Shown here: in pieces, positions 6,840 to 13,518 of the stretch | How the letters are laid out: every line of letters starts with the position of its first letter | Position numbering within the stretch: the first letter of the stretch is position 1 | NCBI GenBank assembly: GCA_003504855.1 | Contig: DNZD01000109.1 | Location: 1-13,518, forward strand | Reading direction: 5' to 3' | DNA from: Cytophagales bacterium | Lineage (GTDB): Bacteria; Bacteroidota; Bacteroidia; Cytophagales; Cyclobacteriaceae | DNA: 13,518 bases | Made by a program: the position numbers and the translations under genes | The notes under the pieces: model-generated | The model's database searches: none | What the model was told of the DNA's origin: nothing | The model's input: only the letters and a program-made list of their open reading frames with translations

Positions 6840-8924
6840 CTACCAGGCCATCAGGGCTTCGATCGCTACCCGGACTTTCTCCGCATTGGGAAGCATCATC
6901 TTTTCCAGATCGGCGTTGAGCGGCACTGCAGGGAGGTTTGCAGCACCTAATGTCCATACTGGTGCGTCGAGGTATTGAAAACACTCTTTGGATATTCTTC
7001 CGGCAAGGGATTCCGCAAAGGAATTCATTAACGGCTCTTCGGTGAGTACCATGGCACGGCCATGCCGGGTGACCGAGGACTTTATTGCTTCCCAGTCAAT
7101 GGGATTGAGTGTGCGCAAATCCAGAATCTCAACCTGTCCCGGATAATGCTTCGCAGCTTCCCTGGACCAGTAAACGCCCATACCATAGCAAATAACCACC
7201 ATCGACTCCCCGGCTTCTACCCTGCTGCTGTCCGCCGCCAATACCGTATTGGCTTTGCCCAACGGGATGACATAGTCGGACGTAGGTTCGATAGTCTTTG
7301 CCTCAGCTGTTCCGGGAACCTTGCTCCAGTACAAACCTTTGTGTTCGAGTAACACCACCGGATTTGGATCGAGAAACGCAGCCTTCAGCAGGCCTTTCAT
7401 GTCGGCAGCAGTAGAGGGATAAACAACTTTGATACCGCGGATGGTCAACAGCGTAGACTCAATACTTCCGGAGTGATACGGACCGCCTCCGCCATAGGCA
7501 CCGATCGGCACGCGGATGAGGGATTGAATCGGGAACTTACCCTTTGTGATATAACAACTCTTGGACAACTCTTCCACCAACTGATTCATGGCCGGCCATA
7601 TGTAATCTGCAAACTGTATCTCCACAATTGGCTTGCATCCAACCGCCGACATGCCAGCCGTCGAGCCGACGATGTATGCCTCCTGTATAGGAGTGTTGAA
7701 CACGCGACGGTCGCCATACTTCTGCGCCAGGGTTGCGGCCTCACGGAATACTCCGCCCAGTCTGCCTCCTACATCCTGACCATACAGCAGCGCCTCGGGA
7801 TTTGAAGCCAAAATTTCATCCACCGCGTGCAACGCAGCATCTACCATCAATATCTTCTCACCACCGCGTGGTGCCCTCACACCTGTCTCCTCAACTATGG
7901 GGGTTGGTGCAAATTCATGTGAATCAAAATCCGACAATTCAGGATCGGGGGCCTTTACCGCACGCTCGTAATCGGCTTTAACTTTCTTGGCAACGCGCTT
8001 CTTGATTTCAATCAACTCCCCTTGCTCAACGCCGGCGGCCGTCAGCGCAGCTTCCAATACCGGAACCGGATCCCGCTGGCTGTGCTCGGCCAGGTCGCCC
8101 CGGTACCATTCTTTACGTACACCGGAAGTATGGTGACCCAATAACGGGCAGGTGGCATGTACCAGTATCGGCTTGCGCTTGCCGCGGATGTATTGGATAG
8201 CCTCCTGCAGGCATTGATAGCTTTTTACAAAATCAGATCCATCTACCGTCCTTCGTTCCAGCCCCGGAAACCCGGCGGCGTATTCATAAGCCGTGCTGGT
8301 CCGCATCTCCTTGCCGGTAGCCGAGATACCCCATCCATTGTCCTGCACCAAAAACAAAATCGGGGCCGGATGGAGTACTGCCATTTGAAATGCCTCTGCC
8401 ACTTCTCCCTCCGTTACGGATCCATCTCCCAGTGAACACACGACGACTGGTTTGTCTTTCCCCTTCTTCAGTTTCTGTGACTCCAGATAGGCAATGCCCT
8501 GCGCCATACCCGTTGCCGGAATGGCCTGCATGCCCGTGGCAGAACTCTGGTGGGGAATGGTTGGGTACTTCTTATCGCGTACAGCAGGATGACCATAATA
8601 ACTGCGACCACCTGAAAATGGATCATCTCGTTTGGCCATTAACTGAAGCATCAATTCATATGGCGAGAAACCCAAGCCCAGGAGCATGGACTCATCACGG
8701 TAGTACGGCGATAGAAAATCGGAGGGCGTCAATTGCAAGGCACACGCCAACTGAATAGCCTCATGACCCCGGGAAGTGCTGTGAACATACCGGCTACATA
8801 CGTCGCGGTGATGTTCATACGTATCGGCCATGGTCACCGCTGTCCACATCAGTTCATAGGCACGCAGCAACAGGGCGCGGTCTGGTGTCTGGATTGCGGA
8901 AGGTGCGTTGGCCGGAGCGGTCAT
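6840..8924 (-). CDS. 2-oxoacid dehydrogenase E1, fused alpha and beta subunits
   Basis: The 694-residue protein joins E1-alpha (about 1-320) and E1-beta (about 355-694), which are separate chains in most bacteria. E1 is the thiamine-diphosphate enzyme that decarboxylates a 2-oxoacid and passes the acyl group to lipoyl-E2. The alpha half shows the ThDP motif GDGSVTEGE (166-174) ending with N196 in VQDNGWGIS, and the active-site loop at GHHTS (263-267). The beta half shows E415 in NTPIQEAYIVG, IQFADYIWPA (436-445) and the histidine loop GPYHSGS (481-487). Length and fusion match the Bacteroidota branched-chain type E1 (2-oxoisovalerate dehydrogenase), but substrate is an inference. After GHHTS the loop reads GVRKEWYR instead of the usual S-D-D-rich sequence. 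No E2 or E3 gene adjoins it. The start MTAPANAPSA at 8924 lies about 20 bases after a perfect -7 element. Confidence 0.92.
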   Translation of the reverse strand: MTAPANAPSAIQTPDRALLLRAYELMWTAVTMADTYEHHRDVCSRYVHSTSRGHEAIQLACALQLTPSDFLSPYYRDESMLLGLGFSPYELMLQLMAKRDDPFSGGRSYYGHPAVRDKKYPTIPHQSSATGMQAIPATGMAQGIAYLESQKLKKGKDKPVVVCSLGDGSVTEGEVAEAFQMAVLHPAPILFLVQDNGWGISATGKEMRTSTAYEYAAGFPGLERRTVDGSDFVKSYQCLQEAIQYIRGKRKPILVHATCPLLGHHTSGVRKEWYRGDLAEHSQRDPVPVLEAALTAAGVEQGELIEIKKRVAKKVKADYERAVKAPDPELSDFDSHEFAPTPIVEETGVRAPRGGEKILMVDAALHAVDEILASNPEALLYGQDVGGRLGGVFREAATLAQKYGDRRVFNTPIQEAYIVGSTAGMSAVGCKPIVEIQFADYIWPAMNQLVEELSKSCYITKGKFPIQSLIRVPIGAYGGGGPYHSGSIESTLLTIRGIKVVYPSTAADMKGLLKAAFLDPNPVVLLEHKGLYWSKVPGTAEAKTIEPTSDYVIPLGKANTVLAADSSRVEAGESMVVICYGMGVYWSREAAKHYPGQVEILDLRTLNPIDWEAIKSSVTRHGRAMVLTEEPLMNSFAESLAGRISKECFQYLDAPVWTLGAANLPAVPLNADLEKMMLPNAEKVRVAIEALMAW

Positions 8925-8931
8925 GCTATCG

Positions 8932-8947
8932 TTTGAAACGGTTCAAA
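8932..8947. promoter_or_regulatory. 16-bp palindrome over the E1 transcription start
   Basis: TTTGAA-ACGG-TTCAAA is a perfect 6-bp inverted repeat with a four-base spacer. On the minus strand one arm shares its TTTG with the -7 element (8944-8951), and the centre lies where transcription should begin. This is a good place for an operator. The binding protein is unknown. Confidence 0.5.
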
Positions 8948-8951
8948 GATA
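8944..8951 (-). promoter_or_regulatory. -7 promoter element of the E1 gene
   Basis: On the minus strand this reads TATCTTTG, an exact TAnnTTTG match, 19 bases upstream of the E1 ATG. It implies a leader of roughly 15 bases. No clear -33 element is visible. Confidence 0.62.
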
Positions 8952-9021
8952 TGTATTTGAGGCCATTTCCCACCGCCATTATCCACTCGTCAAACAAGCA
9001 TCCGCGGGCTTCAAATCTTGC

Positions 9022-9029
9022 TACCTTTG
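9022..9029 (+). promoter_or_regulatory. -7 promoter element of the VPS10-type gene
   Basis: TACCTTTG is an exact TAnnTTTG match, 21 bases upstream of the ATG at 9051, implying a leader of about 15-18 bases. It argues for the ATG rather than the in-frame TTG at 9018, which lies upstream of the element. Confidence 0.62.
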
Positions 9030-9037
9030 ACGTCAAA
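9026..9037. promoter_or_regulatory. 12-bp perfect palindrome over the VPS10 gene's transcription start
   Basis: TTTGACGTCAAA is fully self-complementary. Its first four bases are the TTTG of the -7 element (9022-9029) and it covers the expected start of transcription. It has the same outer arms, TTTGA and TCAAA, as the palindrome at the E1 promoter, with a shorter centre. Confidence 0.5.
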
Positions 9038-9050
9038 ATTTCAAATCCCC

Positions 9051-12000
9051 ATGAAAAATTTGATCGGTCTTGCTCTGCTTTTCACCACCCTGGTGGCCAC
9101 AGCACAGAAACCCAAAACCCCTGAAGTCAAAGCTCCCGCAAAAGAGGAAGTTGGTCTGGGTGGCATTCGCTTCCGAAACATCGGTCCTGCTGTTACTTCC
9201 GGACGTATAGCTGACTTTGCTGTTAACCCCAACAACTTCAACGAGTACTATGTGGCCACGGCCTCCGGCGGGGTATGGAAAACAAAAAATGATGGAATCA
9301 CCTACGAACCCATTTTCGACGGACAAGGGTCCTACTCCATCGGTTGTGTTACCCTCGACCCCAACAACAGTAACGTGGTGTGGGTTGGATCAGGTGAAAA
9401 CAACAACCAACGCAGTGTTGCCTATGGCGACGGTGTGTATAAAAGTGAAGATGGCGGCGCGTCCTGGAAAAACATGGGGTTAAAAACTTCAGAACACATT
9501 GGAAAGATCATCGTAGATCCCCGCAACTCGGATGTCGTTTATGTAGCAGCTATCGGGCCGCTGTGGAAAGAAGGCGGCGAGCGTGGCGTTTACAAAACCA
9601 CCGATGGCGGAAAGACCTGGACGCAGGTACTAAAGGTTGACGACCACACCGGTGTGAATGATCTGATCATGGATCCCCGCAACCCGGATCGTTTATATGC
9701 CTCCGCTTTCCAGCGCAGACGTCATGACTTTGCTTACATCAGCGGTGGACCCGGATCAGGCGTTTACAAAACAACCGACGGCGGAAAGACCTGGGAGAAA
9801 GCCAACAACGGGCTTCCGGGTGATGACAAGGGACGTATCGGACTGGCCATCTCTCCTGCCGACCCCGAATACATCTATGCCATTGTGGAAGCTTCCCCCA
9901 AAGATGCAGGGTTCTACCGCACCACGAATCGCGGTGCCAGCTGGACCAAGATGAGTGGTCATCAGACCGGTGGCAACTATTACAATGAAGTGATTGCTGA
10001 TCCGAAAGACCGCGACCGCGTGTATACCATGGGCTATGCCATCAGCGTAAGCAATGATGGCGGAAAGAATTTCAGACCCATCGGTGAAGCTTCAAAACAT
10101 GTTGACAATCATGCCTTGTGGGTAAATCCCACCAATACCGATCATATGATTAACGGCTGCGACGGGGGCATATACCAAACGCGAGATGGCGCCCGTACAT
10201 GGGAATTCAAATCAAATCTTCCGGTTACGCAATTCTACAAGGTAGAAGTTGACAATGCTTCACCTTTCTATAATGTATACGGCGGCACGCAGGATAACTT
10301 CAGTCTGGGTGGTCCGTCGCGCAACCGCAGCGAGAATGGAATTCCCAACTCCGAGTGGTTTGTTACGAATGGCGGCGATGGGTTTGAGAGTGCCATCGAC
10401 CCCAATGATCCGAATATCGTATATGCCCAATCCCAACATGGTGGCCTGGTGCGGTATGATCGCATCACCGGTGAATCAATTGGCATTCAACCCAAGCCTC
10501 GCAAAGGAGAAAAGGAATACCGTTGGAACTGGGATGCGCCTTTATTCACCAGTCTGCATAAGAAAGGCCGGATCTATTTCGGAGCAAACAAGGCATTCCG
10601 CAGTGATGACTATGGCAATACCTGGGAAGTCATCAGCGAAGACATCACCCGGCAATTGGATCGCAACTCACTTCCCGTGATGGGTCGTGTTTGGGGTATG
10701 GATGCCGTGGGAAAAAATGATGGCACAGCGCCGTATGGCACCATCAGCGCCTTCTCCGAATCACCCAAAAACGAAAACCTACTGGCAGCCGGAACAGACG
10801 ATGGCCTCATCCAGGTCACTGATGATGGTGGCAAGACCTGGAAGAAGTCAGAGACCTTTGCGGGGGTACCTTCCATGACCTATGTATATCACCTGTTGTT
10901 CTCGCAGCATGATGAGAAGGTGCTCTATGCCACCTTCAACAACCACAAGCGCGGGGATTTCAAGCCCTACGTTTTTAAGAGCAGCGATAAGGGTGCTACA
11001 TGGACTTCCATCACCGCCAACTTGCCCGAGCGGGGATCTACCTATAGTGTGATTGAAGACTTTGTAGATCCGAAGCTATTGTTCGTTGGAACTGAATTCG
11101 GCGTTCACTTTACGCAAGACGGCGGCAAGAGCTGGCGCGCTTTGAAAGGCGGCCTTCCCACCATCGCCATTCGCGACATGGCCATTCAAAAGCGGGAGCA
11201 AGATCTGGTGCTGGCTTCCTTTGGCCGCGGCTTCTATGTGCTGGATGATTACAGTCCGTTGCGCAACCTGAAACAAACAGAAGGCAAGGAAGGATATATT
11301 TTCCCGGTGCGGGATAGCTGGATGTTTGTAGAACGTTCACCGCTGGGCATCCGCGGCAAGGGATTTCTGGGAGAGTCTTACTACCGCGCCGACAACCCGC
11401 CGGTAGGTGCCACGTTTACGTATTTCTTCCGCGACGACTTGAAGACCAAAAAAGAGAAGCGTCAGGAAGAGGAAGGCAAACTCAACAAAGATGGTAAGGA
11501 TGTAAAGTATCCCTCCTATGCTACTTTGAAGGAAGAAGGCAATGAAGATGCTCCCTATCTCCTGTTTACCATCCGCAATGAAAAAGGTGACATCATCCGC
11601 AAATTGAAAACCGGTGCAAAGAAGGGTGTCAACCGGATCACGTGGGACTTCCGTTATCCGAGTGCTAACCCTGTTGAATTGAATTCAGGTCCCAACGACA
11701 ATCCATTCCAACCGAATGATGTGGGTCAACTGGCCGAGCCCGGCAACTATACGGTTACGTTGTCTAAATCCGTAGATGGGGTCATGACAGACGTAGCGGG
11801 TCCGGAGAAATTTGTGGTAAAAGTTCTACCGGGTGCTGCATTGCCAAATACCAACCGTGCTGCTTTGGTGGCCTGGCAGCGCAAGGCAGCCGAGTTGCAG
11901 CGCAGTGCACAGGGAGCAAGCAGTATGTTGGGTGATGCCAACAACCGGGTGAAGTACCTGCGCGAGGCCATCTTCAAAGTGAGCAAACCCCAACAGGACT

Positions 12001-12326
12001 TTGTGTCCGACCTCAAAGCCATTGAAGCAAAGCTGAAGGAAGTATCCCTGCAGTTCTATGGAGACGGCACCGCGGGTCGCCTGGATATCGACACCGCGCC
12101 TTCGTTGATGAATCGATTGTTCAGTGCTGTTTATGATGGCTATGGATCTACGGCTGACCCTACATCTACCATGAAGGATCAATTACAAATGGCCGGCGAC
12201 GAATTTGAAGGCGCCTTGAGTGCCCTGAAGGCAGTTCATGGTGATATCAAAATGCTGGAGCAGAAACTGGAGGCTGCCGGGGCGCCATATACCCCGGGAA
12301 GGATGCCGGAGTGGAAGAAGAATTAG
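9051..12326 (+). CDS. Secreted VPS10/sortilin-type beta-propeller protein with Asp-box repeats
   Basis: The 1091-residue protein begins with a signal peptide (MKNLIGLALLFTTLVATAQ, cleavage probably near residue 19). Eleven Asp-box-like hairpins of the form S/T-x-D-x-G-x-T-W are visible, at about residues 77-85, 131-139, 182-190, 240-248, 290-298, 332-341, 376-384, 517-525, 588-597, 643-651 and 687-695. This fits the beta-propeller of the sortilin/VPS10 N-terminal family, often labelled 'glycosyl hydrolase' or 'BNR repeat' in Bacteroidota. A beta-sandwich like FlgD-Ig follows (about 835-925, with GVNRITWDFRYP and GNYTVTLSKS), then a helical tail. No lipobox and no T9SS C-terminal sorting domain are evident, so a periplasmic or generally secreted location is likely. 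No catalytic role can be assigned; Asp boxes are structural. It is transcribed alone, divergently from the E1 gene. Confidence 0.87.
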   Translation: MKNLIGLALLFTTLVATAQKPKTPEVKAPAKEEVGLGGIRFRNIGPAVTSGRIADFAVNPNNFNEYYVATASGGVWKTKNDGITYEPIFDGQGSYSIGCVTLDPNNSNVVWVGSGENNNQRSVAYGDGVYKSEDGGASWKNMGLKTSEHIGKIIVDPRNSDVVYVAAIGPLWKEGGERGVYKTTDGGKTWTQVLKVDDHTGVNDLIMDPRNPDRLYASAFQRRRHDFAYISGGPGSGVYKTTDGGKTWEKANNGLPGDDKGRIGLAISPADPEYIYAIVEASPKDAGFYRTTNRGASWTKMSGHQTGGNYYNEVIADPKDRDRVYTMGYAISVSNDGGKNFRPIGEASKHVDNHALWVNPTNTDHMINGCDGGIYQTRDGARTWEFKSNLPVTQFYKVEVDNASPFYNVYGGTQDNFSLGGPSRNRSENGIPNSEWFVTNGGDGFESAIDPNDPNIVYAQSQHGGLVRYDRITGESIGIQPKPRKGEKEYRWNWDAPLFTSLHKKGRIYFGANKAFRSDDYGNTWEVISEDITRQLDRNSLPVMGRVWGMDAVGKNDGTAPYGTISAFSESPKNENLLAAGTDDGLIQVTDDGGKTWKKSETFAGVPSMTYVYHLLFSQHDEKVLYATFNNHKRGDFKPYVFKSSDKGATWTSITANLPERGSTYSVIEDFVDPKLLFVGTEFGVHFTQDGGKSWRALKGGLPTIAIRDMAIQKREQDLVLASFGRGFYVLDDYSPLRNLKQTEGKEGYIFPVRDSWMFVERSPLGIRGKGFLGESYYRADNPPVGATFTYFFRDDLKTKKEKRQEEEGKLNKDGKDVKYPSYATLKEEGNEDAPYLLFTIRNEKGDIIRKLKTGAKKGVNRITWDFRYPSANPVELNSGPNDNPFQPNDVGQLAEPGNYTVTLSKSVDGVMTDVAGPEKFVVKVLPGAALPNTNRAALVAWQRKAAELQRSAQGASSMLGDANNRVKYLREAIFKVSKPQQDFVSDLKAIEAKLKEVSLQFYGDGTAGRLDIDTAPSLMNRLFSAVYDGYGSTADPTSTMKDQLQMAGDEFEGALSALKAVHGDIKMLEQKLEAAGAPYTPGRMPEWKKN
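9585..9794 (+). repeat. Two near-identical 36-base Asp-box repeats inside the VPS10-type gene
   Basis: Bases 9585-9620 and 9759-9794 agree at 34 of 36 positions by eye and both encode GVYKTTDGGKTW. They lie 174 bases (58 codons) apart, about one propeller-blade unit. The other Asp boxes are much more diverged at the base level, so this pair suggests recent blade duplication or gene conversion. Confidence 0.7.
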
Positions 12327-12355
12327 GGATTAGGGATTAGGGATTAGGGATTAGG
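12322..12355 (+). repeat. Tandem ATTAGGG repeat, four units plus a partial fifth
   Basis: Perfect seven-base units ATTAGGG occupy 12322-12328, 12329-12335, 12336-12342 and 12343-12349, then ATTAGG to 12355. The TAG stop codon of the VPS10-type gene (12324-12326) lies within the first unit. The four GGG runs, separated by ATTA, fit an intramolecular G-quadruplex pattern on the plus strand, which is also the mRNA strand. Confidence 0.9.
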
Positions 12356-12363
12356 CATATAGG

Positions 12364-12396
12364 AGCACTGGGTGAGAGCCTGGTGCTTTCTTTTTT
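12364..12396 (+). terminator. Probable intrinsic terminator after the VPS10-type gene
   Basis: AGCAC (12364-12368) pairs with GTGCT (12383-12387); GG at 12370-12371 can pair with CC at 12379-12380 inside. A T-rich run, TTTCTTTTTT with one C, follows directly (12387-12396). The stem is short and interrupted, but position and T-run fit a terminator. Confidence 0.55.
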
Positions 12397-12446
12397 GGTT
12401 GAAATCTGCTTTTCAGAGTCAGATTGGCGTGTTCTGAATTCCAGAT

Positions 12447-12492
12447 TAATTACTAATTATTTTAGTAGTATAGTCAAATAATTTAGTAATTA
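12447..12492. promoter_or_regulatory. AT-rich inverted repeat in the dinB upstream region
   Basis: TAATTACTAA (12447-12456) and TTAGTAATTA (12483-12492) are perfect 10-bp inverted repeats 26 bases apart; the right arm ends five bases before the dinB start codon. A weak -7 candidate, TAATTTAG (12479-12486, one mismatch), overlaps the right arm. It may be an operator for dinB, though such matches arise more easily in AT-rich DNA. Confidence 0.4.
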
Positions 12493-12497
12493 GCGGT

Positions 12498-13518
12498 GTG
12501 GACAGGAACATTATACATCTGGATCTGGATGCCTTTTTTGTGGCTGTAGAGCGCAAAAAACAGCCAAAATTGAAAGGCAGGCCATTGATTGTCGGGGGTA
12601 GCAGCCGGCGTGGCGTGGTGGCGGCCTGCAGTTATGAGGCCCGGCACTTCGGGGTGCATTCGGCCATGCCCATGTACCTGGCCCTTCAGCTTTGTCCGGA
12701 TGCCACGGTGATCTCCGGCGACATGGAAGCCTACAGCCAGCACTCCCACCTGATCACGGATATCATTGCCGACAGCTCACCCTCATTTGAGAAAGCATCC
12801 ATCGATGAGTTCTACATTGATGCGAGCGGCATGGACAAATTCTTTGGTGCCTTCAAGTGGGCGGTGGAGTTGCGGCACAAGATCATCCGTGAGAGTCAGT
12901 TGCCCATCTCGCTGGGCATGTCCGTGAACAAACTGGTATCGAAAGTGGCCACGGGCGAATTCAAGCCCAATGCCGAGAAACTGATTCCGGCCGGCACCGA
13001 GAAAGATTTTCTGGGTCCGTTGGCGGTAGAAAAGATTCCCATGATCGGGAAGCAGACGTCGTCGTTTTTGTACGATATGGGTGTGCGTACCGTGTCTACC
13101 CTCCGGGAGATGCCGGTAAAGTTTCTCGTCAGTGCCTTTGGCAAGAATGGCATGTCACTCTGGAAAAAGGCACAGGGCATTGATGACTCTCCTGTAGTGG
13201 CTTACAGCGAACAGAAGTCTATTTCTACGGAGTGCACCTTTGATGAAGATACCATCGACGTCAAGCGGCTGAAGTCCATCCTCATCGCCATGGTGGAGAA
13301 GGTTGCCTTTCAGTTGCGCGAGCAGAAGAAACTCACCTCGTGTGTAACGGTTAAAATCCGTTACGCCAACTTCGACACCGAAACGAAGCAGGTGCATATC
13401 CCCTACACCTCGTCGGATCACATCCTGCTGCGCACAGTCCAGGAGCTATTCGACAAACTGTACAGCCGGCGGATGTTGATTCGCCTGGTCGGCGTGCGGC
13501 TCAGCAACCTCGTGCAGG
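12498..13518 (+). CDS. dinB: DNA polymerase IV (Y family), 5' part
   Basis: This is a translesion DNA polymerase. The frame is open to the right edge, giving 340 residues of a protein that usually has about 350-400. Catalytic residues are in place: D9 in HLDLDAFFVAVE, and D103 and E104 in ASIDEFYID; these are the metal ligands of the palm domain. The FF pair at 13-14 includes the steric-gate position. SYEARHFGVHSAMP in the fingers, SLGMSVNKLVSKVAT, and the little-finger domain start (about residue 235 on) are all recognisable. The start is GTG at 12498 (MDRNIIHLDLDAF); no ATG is available upstream of the conserved block. An AT-rich inverted repeat lies just upstream and may control it. No imuB- or dnaE2-type neighbour is visible. 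Confidence 0.93.
   Translation, partial: MDRNIIHLDLDAFFVAVERKKQPKLKGRPLIVGGSSRRGVVAACSYEARHFGVHSAMPMYLALQLCPDATVISGDMEAYSQHSHLITDIIADSSPSFEKASIDEFYIDASGMDKFFGAFKWAVELRHKIIRESQLPISLGMSVNKLVSKVATGEFKPNAEKLIPAGTEKDFLGPLAVEKIPMIGKQTSSFLYDMGVRTVSTLREMPVKFLVSAFGKNGMSLWKKAQGIDDSPVVAYSEQKSISTECTFDEDTIDVKRLKSILIAMVEKVAFQLREQKKLTSCVTVKIRYANFDTETKQVHIPYTSSDHILLRTVQELFDKLYSRRMLIRLVGVRLSNLVQ

Noticed and set aside
8390..8758. 122-codon plus-strand frame opposite the E1 gene
   Set aside because: Its translation shows no domain-like pattern and it mirrors conserved E1-alpha sequence; it is a shadow frame.
9018..9050. TTG at 9018 as start of the VPS10-type gene
   Set aside because: It lies before the -7 element, and the ATG at 9051 begins a proper signal peptide.
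11826..12182. 118-codon minus-strand frame opposite the end of the VPS10-type gene
   Set aside because: Shadow frame with no signal, domain or promoter; the forward frame is continuous through this stretch.
12322..12355. CRISPR or a true telomere suggested by the ATTAGGG repeat
   Set aside because: Units are seven bases with no spacers, so not CRISPR. The repeat is short and internal, with genes on both sides, so not a chromosome end.
12447..12492. Mobile-element end or att site from the AT-rich inverted repeat
   Set aside because: No transposase or integrase gene and no flanking target duplication are seen; the position just before dinB fits a regulatory site better.

Overview
The window reads as chromosomal DNA of a Bacteroidota bacterium, probably a Cytophagales-type relative of Chryseolinea or Ohtaekwangia (inference). 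Four promoters carry the Bacteroidota -7 element TAnnTTTG or a near match, Shine-Dalgarno sites are not evident, and leaders are very short. Several genes use TTG or GTG starts. The outer-membrane assembly protein is a lipoprotein of TamL type, and the E1 dehydrogenase is an alpha/beta fusion; both forms are typical of this phylum. Genes are packed tightly, no gene-free stretch exceeds 300 bases, and no rRNA, tRNA, CRISPR array or insertion sequence was seen.

Layout. Bases 3-425 hold the 3' end of a MORN-repeat (YwqK-like) gene. Bases 486-3544 form a forward block: purC (purine synthesis), a STAS-domain regulator with its own promoter, rnz (tRNA 3' end processing), and a YhhQ-type queuosine-precursor transporter whose start overlaps the rnz stop. 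A TrmH/SpoU-family RNA methyltransferase (3545-4282, minus strand) converges on the transporter with adjacent stop codons. At its 5' end it overlaps the start of the divergent tamL-like gene (4272-6770). After a short repeat-containing gap comes a minus-strand gene for a fused 2-oxoacid dehydrogenase E1 (6840-8924). A 126-base divergent promoter region separates it from a large secreted VPS10/sortilin-type beta-propeller protein (9051-12326). A telomere-like ATTAGGG tandem repeat, a probable terminator and an AT-rich inverted repeat follow, and then the start of dinB (DNA polymerase IV), which runs off the right edge.

How the genes relate. These are mostly housekeeping genes. The middle part has an RNA theme: RNase Z, a queuosine-precursor transporter and an RNA methyltransferase lie side by side. 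TamL and the VPS10 protein act at the cell envelope. I found no convincing new multi-gene system. The best leads are regulatory or structural: perfect palindromes built on the -7 TTTG at both promoters of the E1/VPS10 divergent pair, the 5' overlap of trmH-family and tamL with no ATG for tamL, the ATTAGGG repeat that contains a stop codon, and the STAS protein coupled to rnz.
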